Source: JBIICI01 sp044238935
GTDB taxonomy: Bacteria > Pseudomonadota > Alphaproteobacteria > Micavibrionales > Micavibrionaceae
NCBI GenBank assembly: GCA_044238935.1
Contig: JBIICI010000008.1
Span: forward strand, 1-64,000
Reading direction: 5' to 3'
DNA: 64,000 nt
The notes under the pieces were generated by a model. The model saw only the letters and a program-made list of their open reading frames with translations, ran no database searches and had not been told where the DNA came from. Each line of letters opens with the position of its first letter. Position 1 is the stretch's first letter. The translations under genes and the position numbers were made by a program. Shown here piece after piece: positions 15,428 to 24,219 of this stretch.

Positions 15428-18031
15428 GTGTCGAACGTGAATCTGGTTGTTGTTGAATCGCCATCAAAGGCAAAGACCATCAATAAATATTTAGGCGATG
15501 AATACACCGTTTTGGCGTCATTCGGGCATATTCGCGACTTACCCCCCAAAGACGGCTCTGTTGATCCTGAGTCCGAATTTGCGATGAAGTGGGAACTGGC
15601 GGATCGCGGCTTAAAGACCATGTCCGATATTGCCAAGGCGGCAAAGACTGCCAAGACGATATGGCTTGCCACCGACCCTGATCGGGAGGGAGAGGCAATT
15701 TCATGGCATGTGTTGGAAGTTTTAAAAGACAAAAACCTGACCCAAGGCAAAACCATCCGCCGCGTGACCTTTAATGAAATCACCAAAAACGCTGTGCAAA
15801 AGGCGTTTAAGGACAATGCACGGGATTTAGATCAGCCGCTGATTGATGCGTATATGGCACGCCGTGCGTTGGATTATTTGGTGGGCTTTAATTTATCACC
15901 TGTTTTATGGCGTAAACTCCCCGGATCACGATCCGCAGGGCGCGTGCAATCGGTTGCCTTGCGTTTAATCTGTGAGCGCGAGTTTGAAATTGAGGCCTTT
16001 CATGCCCAAGAATATTGGAGCATTGAAACATTGTTGCACACCCAAGCAGGATTGCCCTTTACGGCGCGTTTAACGCATTTGGCAGGCAATAAATTGGGCA
16101 AATTGGATATTGGTACGGAGGCAGAGGCAAAAGCCGCCGTCGCGCGTATTCAAAACAAAGATTTAAAGATCACCGCCATTGAGGAAAAACAAAGCCGCCG
16201 TCAACCTGCTGCGCCGTTTATTACCTCAACATTACAACAAGAGGCATCCCGTAAGATGGGCTTTGGGGCGCAACGCACCATGCGCACTGCCCAAAAACTC
16301 TATGAAGGGATCACCTTAAAAGGCGAAACAGTGGGTCTCATCACCTATATGCGAACCGATGGCACGACCCTATCCCAAGACGCCGTGGATCAATGCCGTA
16401 GCTTGATTAAGGCCAATTACGGCGATAAATATTTACCCGATGCGCCGCGCCTGTATAAATCCAAAGCCAAAAATGCCCAAGAAGCGCATGAGGCGATTCG
16501 CCCCACCGATTTATCGCGCACGCCTGAATCCTTACGCGCATACTTAAATGATGATGAAATGCGCCTGTATGATCTGATCTGGAAGCGTACCATGGCGTCC
16601 CAAATGGAAAATGCCATTCTTAATCAAATGGCGGTGGATATATCAGACGGTACGCAAGATGTGGTCTTACGCGCCAACGGATCGGTCATTGCCTTTGATG
16701 GATTTTTGACCTTGTATATTGAGGGCAATGATGATGATCTGGATGACGGCACGCCGTCCAAAGAAAATGAGGATCGCAATAAACGCCTGCCTCCTATGAA
16801 AGAGGGCGAAAAAGCCAAAACAGTGGACATCACGCCCAATCAACATTTCACGCAACCGCCGCCACGCTATACGGAAGCCACGTTGGTGAAGACCTTGGAA
16901 GAACACGGCATTGGCCGCCCCTCCACTTATGCATCCATCATTCAAGTGCTACAAGATCGCAGCTATGTCAAGATTGATAAAAAACGCTTTGTGCCGGAGG
17001 ATCGTGGGCGCATTGTCACCGCATTTTTAAAAGAATTTTTTACGCGTTATGTCGATTATGATTTTACCGCGGATTTAGAAAATCAACTGGATTCCATTTC
17101 CGCAGGCACATTGCCATGGAAAGACGCCTTAAAACATTTCTGGCAACCCTTTACGGCAAAAGTCGCAGAGGCAAAGGAACTACGGATCACGGATGTCATT
17201 GACCACCTCAATGAAACCTTAAAGAAAACCTTTTTCCCCAACCGCGAAGATGGCGGCGATCCACGTCAATGCCAAGCCTGTGGCGACGGCGTTTTATCTT
17301 TGAAATTAGGAAAATTTGGTGCGTTTATTGGTTGTTCAAACTATCCTGATTGCCGTTATACACGCCCTCTATCCCTTGGGGAGGAGGGGGCAGAAGCGGA
17401 TTCCGCCATGGCAAGCCTTGCGAATGAACCCATAGAATTGGGCTTGCATCCTGAATTGCAACGCAAAATTACCGTTCGCAAAGGCCCTTACGGCGCGTAT
17501 GTGCAAATGGATCCGCCGCCTGTGGTCGTGGATACCACACCGCCCGCGCCTGAATATACAAAAAGCGGCAAATTGAAAAAACCCAAAGTCCCCAAAGCAC
17601 CATCGCCCAAACGCCAAGGCCTGCCTGCTGGTGTGGCTATTGCTGATGTCACGCTGGAAATGGCCGTCAATCTATTATCCCTGCCGCGTGAGGTTGGCGT
17701 GCACCCTGAGGACGGGGAAATAATTGAGGCAGGTATTGGACGTTTCGGCGCGTATTTGAAATATAAAGACAAATTCACATCATTGCCCAAAGATGAAAGC
17801 CCAATGGAAGTTGGCCTTAATCGCGCCGTGGTGATTTTGGCGGAGGCCGCGATTAAACGCGCCGCCAAAGAAGCCGCGCAACTGGCAAAAGGTGAAAGTG
17901 CAAAGGATGCGCCTGTAAAAGCAGTCAAAAAACCCATAAAAAAACCTGCTGCAAAAAAGAAAGCCCCTGTTAAAAAAGAAACCCCTGATCCAAAGACAAA
18001 AAATGTCGTAAAAAGACGCACAAAGAAATAA
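15428..18031 (+). CDS. topA: DNA topoisomerase I
   Basis: 867 aa type IA topoisomerase that relaxes negative supercoils. The N-terminal TOPRIM domain has VVESPSKAKTI and the acidic ATDPDREGEAISWH. The active-site tyrosine is in GLITYMRTDG (about residue 307). A C-terminal zinc ribbon shows CQACGDG and GCSNYPDCRYT. Beyond it are repeat-like segments and a Lys/Ala/Pro-rich basic tail (KKAPVKKETPDPKTK) that should bind DNA. The start is a GTG (GTGTCGAACGTG) with AAGGAT ahead of it; no ATG fits as well. Confidence 0.97.
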   Translation: MSNVNLVVVESPSKAKTINKYLGDEYTVLASFGHIRDLPPKDGSVDPESEFAMKWELADRGLKTMSDIAKAAKTAKTIWLATDPDREGEAISWHVLEVLKDKNLTQGKTIRRVTFNEITKNAVQKAFKDNARDLDQPLIDAYMARRALDYLVGFNLSPVLWRKLPGSRSAGRVQSVALRLICEREFEIEAFHAQEYWSIETLLHTQAGLPFTARLTHLAGNKLGKLDIGTEAEAKAAVARIQNKDLKITAIEEKQSRRQPAAPFITSTLQQEASRKMGFGAQRTMRTAQKLYEGITLKGETVGLITYMRTDGTTLSQDAVDQCRSLIKANYGDKYLPDAPRLYKSKAKNAQEAHEAIRPTDLSRTPESLRAYLNDDEMRLYDLIWKRTMASQMENAILNQMAVDISDGTQDVVLRANGSVIAFDGFLTLYIEGNDDDLDDGTPSKENEDRNKRLPPMKEGEKAKTVDITPNQHFTQPPPRYTEATLVKTLEEHGIGRPSTYASIIQVLQDRSYVKIDKKRFVPEDRGRIVTAFLKEFFTRYVDYDFTADLENQLDSISAGTLPWKDALKHFWQPFTAKVAEAKELRITDVIDHLNETLKKTFFPNREDGGDPRQCQACGDGVLSLKLGKFGAFIGCSNYPDCRYTRPLSLGEEGAEADSAMASLANEPIELGLHPELQRKITVRKGPYGAYVQMDPPPVVVDTTPPAPEYTKSGKLKKPKVPKAPSPKRQGLPAGVAIADVTLEMAVNLLSLPREVGVHPEDGEIIEAGIGRFGAYLKYKDKFTSLPKDESPMEVGLNRAVVILAEAAIKRAAKEAAQLAKGESAKDAPVKAVKKPIKKPAAKKKAPVKKETPDPKTKNVVKRRTKK

Positions 18032-18073
18032 AATATTCTGGAAATATACCTATGTCTATGCTATGTGTTTTTT

Positions 18074-19363
18074 ATGGAACAGGAAAATAATAATAATAAT
18101 GAATCAGGCTGGGTTAATGATGCCTTTTTACGGACTTTATACCAAGAAGTATCCCGTCTGCGTGAAAACACAGTTACTGACGATGATTTCAAAGCTTTAG
18201 ACCGCCTGATCGAAAAAAAGTCAGCAATGATGGAATATGAAAATTATATTCATCATGAGGAGAAAATTGATGTTTTTTATGAGAGTTATCATTCGGGGCT
18301 TTTTAGTGATAAGCAGTTTTTAAATTTATTTCTAGATCTGGAAGAATGTATAGAAAATTGCTTTAAGGTTCATAATTACGGCAAAAAAACTCGAAAATTA
18401 TTCGGGGATTTAAATTATTTTGAAGAAAAAATAGTCGGTATTTTTAAAAACAACATTTTTAATAGCTTAAGCTCGGCTATTGATTTTAACCGTTTATATA
18501 AAAAAATCTTTGAAAGTCTATATAGTGATACGCCGCCAAATTGTCGTCAGGATGACAAAGAAGATCTGAAAGAATTGCGCTTTCACTTTATAAAATCATT
18601 CTTACAAAGACAATCTATCGAAGATAACACAAAAACAATATTGTTGGTTATAAATCACGCGGATGCTATTTTGAAACAATGTCCTCGTCCTGATGCTGAT
18701 TTGATACTGAGCTCTTTTTTTAAAGATAATATTTTTGCCTTGTCTCACAAAAAAGATGGGCTGCGTGCTCTCTCTTCAATTTATGCATTGCCGTCACTTG
18801 CGATTCAGGAGAGTGTTCATCATACATTACTTTCTATTTTATCTGAAGTAAAAGAAATCCAGCCACCCAAAGATTTTCAATCTAGAGTGGCGAAAAAACT
18901 TTCCAATGATGCTTGCAAAGCATGGATAAATATTCATAATTTTTATAAACAATGCATCCTTAACAAAGATACAGCCTATAATCTATTTTATGAAATGAAT
19001 GGAAATTTAGATTCTATACTTTTTGATGCCTATAAACATTTGCATTCTCACGTTGCTGCGCCAGCGGATTCCCTTGAAATTAATAAATCTTGGATTGATA
19101 ATCAGGGGCAGATGCCGGATCATTGGACAAATAATCATTTAGCTTTTTTACAAGAAAGATGCGCCTTGTTCATTCAAAAAATAACGCCTTATTCTTTTCC
19201 TCAAAAAAAATATGAAATAGATAGGTACATGGAAAATTTAAGCCATGTTTTTGGCAATACTGTGCCTCAGCAATTATATGAGGTGCTGCAACCCACTCTT
19301 GAACAGCTTAACGCACAAAAAACTGTTTTAAATAATCATTCATTAAACAGGAATTCGTTTTAA
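18074..19363 (+). CDS. Unknown helical protein, first of a coupled pair
   Basis: 429 aa from the ATG at 18074 (a GTG at 18065 is also in frame). Family not recognised. The N-terminus is an Asn-rich stretch (MEQENNNNNESGW); the rest is rich in Leu, Lys, Asp and aromatic residues and looks all-helical, with no signal peptide or membrane helix. Base use is clearly more AT-rich than in topA just upstream. The stop is separated by one base from the start of the next gene, so translation is probably coupled. It could be a cytosolic scaffold or a secreted effector; nothing in the sequence decides. Confidence 0.7.
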   Translation: MEQENNNNNESGWVNDAFLRTLYQEVSRLRENTVTDDDFKALDRLIEKKSAMMEYENYIHHEEKIDVFYESYHSGLFSDKQFLNLFLDLEECIENCFKVHNYGKKTRKLFGDLNYFEEKIVGIFKNNIFNSLSSAIDFNRLYKKIFESLYSDTPPNCRQDDKEDLKELRFHFIKSFLQRQSIEDNTKTILLVINHADAILKQCPRPDADLILSSFFKDNIFALSHKKDGLRALSSIYALPSLAIQESVHHTLLSILSEVKEIQPPKDFQSRVAKKLSNDACKAWINIHNFYKQCILNKDTAYNLFYEMNGNLDSILFDAYKHLHSHVAAPADSLEINKSWIDNQGQMPDHWTNNHLAFLQERCALFIQKITPYSFPQKKYEIDRYMENLSHVFGNTVPQQLYEVLQPTLEQLNAQKTVLNNHSLNRNSF

Positions 19364-19364
19364 A

Positions 19365-20315
19365 ATGCAGGATCATCACCCAGAATCTTTGTCTGATTTA
19401 TATAATCATGCATCAAATGATCGCATTATTAAATTTATCAGGCATCTTTTAAATCCTTGCCCCCTTTTGAGTCAGAATCTGATTGAGGATATTTTACCCA
19501 TCTTATTATTCAAATGTGAAAATAAATCCGAAGGGCGTCTTGTTGAAATTCCTGCCTTAATGGGGCAGATTCACGCGCATATTCAACAATATGGATTCGA
19601 TTATTTACTGATTGATGATGTGCTTTCTTTTTATCAAGACATATCTGAGTCTTTTTTTAGAGAAAAGAGAGATGATTTATTAAATATCGATGAAAATGCA
19701 GTTTTAAATGCTTTTGCTGATTTTAATTTATTTTTGATTAAAGTACTTGAAAAAGAAGGGGGGGAAACAACGATTGCGGATTTTGTGCTGTTTGATAATC
19801 TTTTTTGTTTTAAAAACACACCTTATGTCAAACAGCTTGGTATTGCATCTCGTGTATCAAAAAAACTTTATCAATACGCCAATACAAATTTAGATGAAGA
19901 TGAAAATTTTGATATAAAATTGTTTGAAAAAGCAGGCAGAGCCATGCTGGAGAGTGACTCCGTATTATTTTCATCACCTTTGGTCAGTTTGTATAAAGAT
20001 ATATTTCAACAAATGATCCAAGGTGATCATTTTGTCGATACACAATTTTTTTATCTTGCCTTGGATTTAATCGATAATCCCAATACAGATAATAGTCAAT
20101 TTATTAGTCGTCAGATATTCGAACAAGCGGATAAATTTCTGAAACACTGTGTAGAGAAGGCAGAAAAAGGGCGACAATGGGAAATTCCTGTTCATAGGAT
20201 AAATGATATGATTGCCTCATATAACGAATATATTTGCGAACATACGCTTGATCAGGGAACAATGATAAATTTTTTATCTTCGGAACAAAGATCGCGAAAT
20301 GATTTTTTAATTTAA
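19365..20315 (+). CDS. Unknown helical protein, second of a coupled pair
   Basis: 316 aa, family not recognised. Its composition is like that of the preceding gene (helical, acidic, aromatic-rich, no signal or membrane segment), with a recurrent flavour of short helices of the kind ILLFKCENKSEG and FVLFDNLFCF. It starts one base after the upstream stop. A strong terminator follows 20 bases after its own stop. The two genes form a tight transcription unit with no visible homology to each other at the level of short motifs. Confidence 0.7.
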   Translation: MQDHHPESLSDLYNHASNDRIIKFIRHLLNPCPLLSQNLIEDILPILLFKCENKSEGRLVEIPALMGQIHAHIQQYGFDYLLIDDVLSFYQDISESFFREKRDDLLNIDENAVLNAFADFNLFLIKVLEKEGGETTIADFVLFDNLFCFKNTPYVKQLGIASRVSKKLYQYANTNLDEDENFDIKLFEKAGRAMLESDSVLFSSPLVSLYKDIFQQMIQGDHFVDTQFFYLALDLIDNPNTDNSQFISRQIFEQADKFLKHCVEKAEKGRQWEIPVHRINDMIASYNEYICEHTLDQGTMINFLSSEQRSRNDFLI

Positions 20316-20335
20316 AGAATCGTTTGATGAAATAA

Positions 20336-20361
20336 AAAGCCCAAATATATTTGGGCTTTAT
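20336..20361. terminator. Intrinsic terminator after the 18-20 kb pair
   Basis: AAAGCCCAAA and TTTGGGCTTT form a perfect 10-bp stem around a four-base loop, with A- and T-rich flanks. It may serve both the plus-strand pair and the small minus-strand gene at 20394-20522. Confidence 0.85.
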
Positions 20362-20393
20362 CTAATACAGAAACAAAAAAAATAGAAAAATTT

Positions 20394-20522
20394 TTATCGA
20401 GTAGGTGATTGCCCCGGTTGTGTACGAGGTGTATTCATACCCTGTTTTGAGAGAGGCATAAACTTTGCAGCGCCAGCGCTGTTATTGTAAGCACCCATGT
20501 TTTTAAGTGTGTTAGGCTTCAT
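20394..20522 (-). CDS. Small unknown 42-aa protein
   Basis: The minus strand encodes 42 aa, starting MKPNTLKNMGAYNNSAGAAK and ending in the polar TPRTQPGQSPTR. A good ribosome binding site (GAGAGGGAAG, 6-7 bases from the ATG) and the intrinsic terminator just after the stop support a real gene. It has no hydrophobic helix and looks disordered. It lies between two groups of unknown genes and shares the terminator with the plus-strand pair. Confidence 0.55.
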   Translation of the reverse strand: MKPNTLKNMGAYNNSAGAAKFMPLSKQGMNTPRTQPGQSPTR

Positions 20523-20572
20523 AATGACTTCCCTCTCTTTATAAATAATCCCGATATATTTATCGCTTCAAT

Positions 20573-21148
20573 TCAGGATTCGTTTCTTTCCTTTAAAAAC
20601 TCCCTATACACATCATTATGCCCTAAAGCCGATAATTCGTCAAGAAATTCTTTGTATTTTAAACGTTCATTTAATTCATAGGCAATTTCGCACATTGTCA
20701 GGACAATATCAAGGTTTTTGGAGTGCGCCATATTCACATATTCGATTGGATTTTCGTCTTTGTCAGGGCAGGAAAAGCCGCTGGCTTCTTGTTCACCTTC
20801 GCGTAACAGGGCGGCATATTCCAAAACGATTCGGGGGTTTGATTCAGCTTGTACCGCGGGAAGGGTTAAAATGCCCTGTGTCGCACTTGCCATATAGCGT
20901 GTAATTTTAGGACCCTTGATAATATCGACCTTAATATTATGATCACGGGCGAAATTCAAAAGTTCCTTCCCTGTCTTGCTTTTTTTAAGCAATATTTCCG
21001 TATCCGCAATGATGCGTTTGGTGCTGGGGTGCGCATAAAAACTTTTGCTGGAAAAGCGACCTGTTGAATCAATCCCTGTGATAAAGGCGGACTTTAAAGG
21101 ATCAAGATCGATATTATTTTCAGTTTCATTGTCATTTTTATGGGGCAT
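20573..21148 (-). CDS. Unknown 191-aa protein
   Basis: 191 aa from the ATG at 21148 (TGAGA upstream); an in-frame TTG at 21184 would overlap the upstream gene. Family not recognised. The N-terminus is polar (MPHKNDNETENN), followed by a domain with VDIIKGPKITRYMASATQGI and later NPIEYVNMAHSKNLDIVLTM, reminiscent of small putative protease-like domains that lack a clear HExxH. No signal peptide or membrane helix is seen. It lies 25 bases downstream of the 21174-21785 gene and is probably cotranscribed. Confidence 0.65.
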   Translation of the reverse strand: MPHKNDNETENNIDLDPLKSAFITGIDSTGRFSSKSFYAHPSTKRIIADTEILLKKSKTGKELLNFARDHNIKVDIIKGPKITRYMASATQGILTLPAVQAESNPRIVLEYAALLREGEQEASGFSCPDKDENPIEYVNMAHSKNLDIVLTMCEIAYELNERLKYKEFLDELSALGHNDVYREFLKERNES

Positions 21149-21173
21149 GGTTTTATTTCTCAAAAAAAATCTA

Positions 21174-21785
21174 TTAAGCAACAATAAGAGGGCTCATGCG
21201 TAGAACAGAAACGCTGCCCATCGCATCAATGGATAGGGCAACACTGACGAATCCGCCTTCACAATAAGCAGGGATATTTTTAATGGTGAAATCATTTAAA
21301 CTGCCCTGTTTAATTTCGATTCGGCCTGTTTGATTGCGGATTGCCTCTAAAATCTCAGGGTCAACAAAGCGCGCAAATTCGATATTATTCGCATCAGCAA
21401 TTAAATAAAACTCCCCAAAATCAGGTAAGGGCACATATTGGTAAAAAAAACACACATAATCCAATATATTATCGCGGTTTAATATTAAATTGCCATGCTC
21501 ATTTAAAATACGCATGGGGTCAATTGTGCCATCTAAATATAAAAAATATATGCCATCACTGAGGTAATCCATCGACAAAGACGGAAGGGAGGCATGATTG
21601 GTTAAGCGGTATAATTTGAAATCTTTGTAAAAGGGCAGGGATGTAATTTTAGCATCGCTGGATTTTTCAGAAAACAGCAGGGCTGATCCTTGGTCACTGA
21701 CCTTCAAAATAACCTGATGCAGCTGATCCCGATTCAGAATCTGCCAGTCAAAAGATGCGATGGTGTATCCCGGTGAAAAATACAT
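21174..21785 (-). CDS. Unknown 203-aa protein
   Basis: 203 aa from the ATG at 21785; a TTG at 21806 would add seven residues, and neither has a clear ribosome binding site. Family not recognised. It looks like a soluble beta-rich protein (SDGIYFLYLDGTIDPMR, DFGEFYLIADANN) ending in the hydrophobic VSVLRMSPLIVA. It is first of a two-gene minus-strand unit with the 191-aa gene. It may be cotranscribed with dusA upstream, whose stop is about 90 bases away. Confidence 0.65.
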   Translation of the reverse strand: MYFSPGYTIASFDWQILNRDQLHQVILKVSDQGSALLFSEKSSDAKITSLPFYKDFKLYRLTNHASLPSLSMDYLSDGIYFLYLDGTIDPMRILNEHGNLILNRDNILDYVCFFYQYVPLPDFGEFYLIADANNIEFARFVDPEILEAIRNQTGRIEIKQGSLNDFTIKNIPAYCEGGFVSVALSIDAMGSVSVLRMSPLIVA

Positions 21786-21875
21786 TGAAAATTCGTTTAT
21801 CCACAATTGTTATTTTATACGAACAGTAATAATAGACATGATAGCCGAAAATTCCAAGAGCTTAAAGCATAAAGA

Positions 21876-22877
21876 TCAAAAAGAATTTTCTGCAGCCTTA
21901 TATAATAAAGCGCTTATAGACGATTCTGTGGGGGAAATCAGCGAATGTGATTCTTCACTTAAAACACGGCGCCAATGTTTTGCACCGCGTGCGCCTTGGA
22001 ATAACCCTAAAATATGGCGCGTGACGGTTTTTACGGGCGTGCCATAATCACGATATTGCTGCATCATATAGGGGATAAGCGCATCAATAATTGCTTTTTT
22101 GTCATACAAATCCGATATGTTGGGATATAATTCTTGTTGTACGGCGCGTAACATCCACGGGTTGTGATAGGCCTCCCGCCCGATCATCACGCCATCAACA
22201 TGGCTTAGATGCGTCTGAATATCATCAATTGTTTGAATATTTCCATTGATGATAACGGGCAAATGGGGATATTGGCGCTTGGTATGATAGGCGCGATCAT
22301 AATTAATGGGCGGAACTTCGCGGTTTTGTTTGGGACTTAAGCCCTTTAACCATGCTTTACGAGCGTGAATGATCACGCCGTCTATCCCCGCAGTAATTAA
22401 GGGCGATAAAAAATCATCTAAAAACGCGACATCATCGCGATCATCAATGCCAATGCGACATTTAATGGTAAGGGGAATCGTCGGCGAGGCCTCCTTCATC
22501 GCGGAGACACAAGCGGCAACCAAATTCGGCTCTGCCATTAAACATGCCCCAAATGCACCATTTTGAACGCGCTCACTGGGGCAACCGCAATTTAAATTAA
22601 GTTCATCATAGCCATACTCAACTGCCATTTTACTGCATGCCGCCAAGGCAACAGGATCAGAGCCCCCAAGTTGTAAAGCAACAGGATGTTGAGATGGATC
22701 AAAACGCAAAAAACGATCTTTATCGCCATGCAATAACGCCCCTGTGGTGACCATTTCTGTATATAAAACGGCATTGGGCGCAATCATGCGATGGAAAAAA
22801 CGACAATGACGATCTGTCCAATCCATCATTGGAGCTACGGAAAAATGCGGGTTGTTTAAATGGGGGATGTCATGCAT
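21876..22877 (-). CDS. dusA: tRNA-dihydrouridine synthase A
   Basis: 333 aa. This FMN enzyme reduces uridine to dihydrouridine in the tRNA D-loop. It starts with FSVAPMMDWTDRHCRFF, has PVALQLGGSDP, and the catalytic cysteine is in ELNLNCGCPSERVQNGAFGA. Later come IKCRIGID and GVMIGREAYHNPW. The DusA type is indicated by the MMDWTDRHCR start and length. It is divergent from the SH3-domain gene. Confidence 0.95.
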   Translation of the reverse strand: MHDIPHLNNPHFSVAPMMDWTDRHCRFFHRMIAPNAVLYTEMVTTGALLHGDKDRFLRFDPSQHPVALQLGGSDPVALAACSKMAVEYGYDELNLNCGCPSERVQNGAFGACLMAEPNLVAACVSAMKEASPTIPLTIKCRIGIDDRDDVAFLDDFLSPLITAGIDGVIIHARKAWLKGLSPKQNREVPPINYDRAYHTKRQYPHLPVIINGNIQTIDDIQTHLSHVDGVMIGREAYHNPWMLRAVQQELYPNISDLYDKKAIIDALIPYMMQQYRDYGTPVKTVTRHILGLFQGARGAKHWRRVLSEESHSLISPTESSISALLYKAAENSF

Positions 22878-22993
22878 TTTTTTTATTAAAGAATAGCGTT
22901 GAATTTACGTTGAAAGCCTCTTGCGCTTATAGAATAATCATGGTTTTATTACAATCTTTTCATCTTACTTATTTCAAAAAGATTTTTCATTGA

Positions 22994-23560
22994 ATGATGT
23001 TTAAGTTTCGCCAAGTTTTGATCATTGCACTAAGCCTTTCATGCCTTTATAGCCATGCTTTTGCTGCAAAGATAGAAAAAAATACAGAATCAATTGTTAC
23101 AGATTCTGCTGTTGCCGACTCCGTAAAAAAGGGTCGAGATACGGGTTTTCCTTTGCCGCGTTTTGCATCCGTACGTCCCGCAAAAGCCTTTATTCGCTCA
23201 GGGCCGGGGATTCGATACCCGATTGAATGGGTGTTGGAGGAGGCAGGCTTGCCCGTTGAAATCACCAATGAATATGATGCATGGCGTAAGATTCGTGCCC
23301 CGAATGGGGAGGAGGGATGGATTCACCATTCTTTATTAAGCGGAAGACGTAGCATCTTTACCAAAGGTACAGATATGGTGCAGATTCATGATAAACCAAA
23401 AGATCGCGCCGCCGTCATTGCCTTGGTTGAGCCAAAGGTTGTGGGACGTATCAAAGAATGTGATGCGAATTGGTGTGATGTGCTGTTACAGGGCTATCGT
23501 GGTTGGATAAAACGTGATGCTGTGTGGGGTTTGTATCCACATGAAGAAGAAGTTCAATAA
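22994..23560 (+). CDS. Exported SH3-domain protein
   Basis: 188 aa. A signal peptide (MMFKFRQVLIIALSLSCLYSHAFA, about 24 residues, cut after AFA) is followed by a bacterial SH3 domain: ASVRPAKAFIRSGPGIRYPI, then WRKIRAPNGEEGWIHHSLLSG. A second half repeats the pattern (AAVIALVEPKVVGRIKECDANWC and YRGWIKRDAVWGLYP). Proteins of this kind are thought to bind cell-wall or protein ligands in the periplasm. A short hairpin follows the stop, then fabA. Confidence 0.85.
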   Translation: MMFKFRQVLIIALSLSCLYSHAFAAKIEKNTESIVTDSAVADSVKKGRDTGFPLPRFASVRPAKAFIRSGPGIRYPIEWVLEEAGLPVEITNEYDAWRKIRAPNGEEGWIHHSLLSGRRSIFTKGTDMVQIHDKPKDRAAVIALVEPKVVGRIKECDANWCDVLLQGYRGWIKRDAVWGLYPHEEEVQ

Positions 23561-23576
23561 AAACAGTTGAAGGGAT

Positions 23577-23602
23577 AGATTAGAATTGCTAATCTCTTTT
23601 TA
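23577..23602 (+). terminator. Possible weak terminator before fabA
   Basis: AGATTAG-AATTG-CTAATCT followed by CTTTTT. The 7-bp stem is AT-rich, so termination may be weak. The same palindrome (GATTAGAATTGCTAATC) could also be an operator in front of fabA; nothing here separates the two. Confidence 0.4.
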
Positions 23603-23645
23603 CATTACATGATAGACATATTTCTATGGAAAGCCTTAATTTACA

Positions 23646-24179
23646 ATGACCGATTTTATTTTTCAGCCTCAATCCTCCTATAGTTATGAAGACTTAATCG
23701 AATGTGGTCATGGTCGCATTTTCGGTGAAGGAAATGCACGTTTACCATTGCCGCCTATGTTGATGATTGACCGTATTACGCATATCTCTCAAGAAGGGGG
23801 AGAGCATGGCAAGGGGCATATTATTGCCGAATTTGATATTAATCCTGATTTATGGTTTTTTCAGTGTCATTTTGAAAGTGATCCTGTTATGCCCGGATGT
23901 TTGGGATTAGATGCTTTGTGGCAATTGGTCGGCTTTTACCTAGGCTGGCTGGGCGCTCCGGGGTCAGGGCGTGCTTTGGGTTTGGGGGAATTAAAATTCA
24001 CAGGCCAAGTGCTGCCTACAACCAAATTGGTTACCTATGAACTGCATTTAAAACGCGTGATTAATCGTAAATTGGTTTTGGGTATCGCCGATGGGTATGT
24101 CTTGGCGGATGGTGTTCGTATTTACGAAGCCAAAGATTTAAAAGTTGGATTGTTTGAAAATACCAACGCAATGGCCTAA
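23646..24179 (+). CDS. fabA: 3-hydroxydecanoyl-ACP dehydratase/isomerase
   Basis: 177 aa, full length FabA, which dehydrates 3-hydroxydecanoyl-ACP and isomerises the product to the cis-3 form, the branch point to unsaturated fatty acids. Catalytic His75 is in FFQCHFESDP and Asp89 in CLGLDALWQL, matching the known pair with a five-residue offset. It lies directly before fabB and fabI in one operon-like block (gaps of 40 and 20 bases). Confidence 0.97.
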   Translation: MTDFIFQPQSSYSYEDLIECGHGRIFGEGNARLPLPPMLMIDRITHISQEGGEHGKGHIIAEFDINPDLWFFQCHFESDPVMPGCLGLDALWQLVGFYLGWLGAPGSGRALGLGELKFTGQVLPTTKLVTYELHLKRVINRKLVLGIADGYVLADGVRIYEAKDLKVGLFENTNAMA

Positions 24180-24219
24180 GTTAATTAGGATATTTATTTT
24201 TCTGTAATAGAGAGGTTTT

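Noticed and set aside
17488..18021. 177-codon open frame on the minus strand opposite the 3' end of topA
   Set aside because: It mirrors the Ala/Lys/Pro-rich topA tail, has no ribosome binding site and no recognisable domain; an antisense artefact of codon bias.
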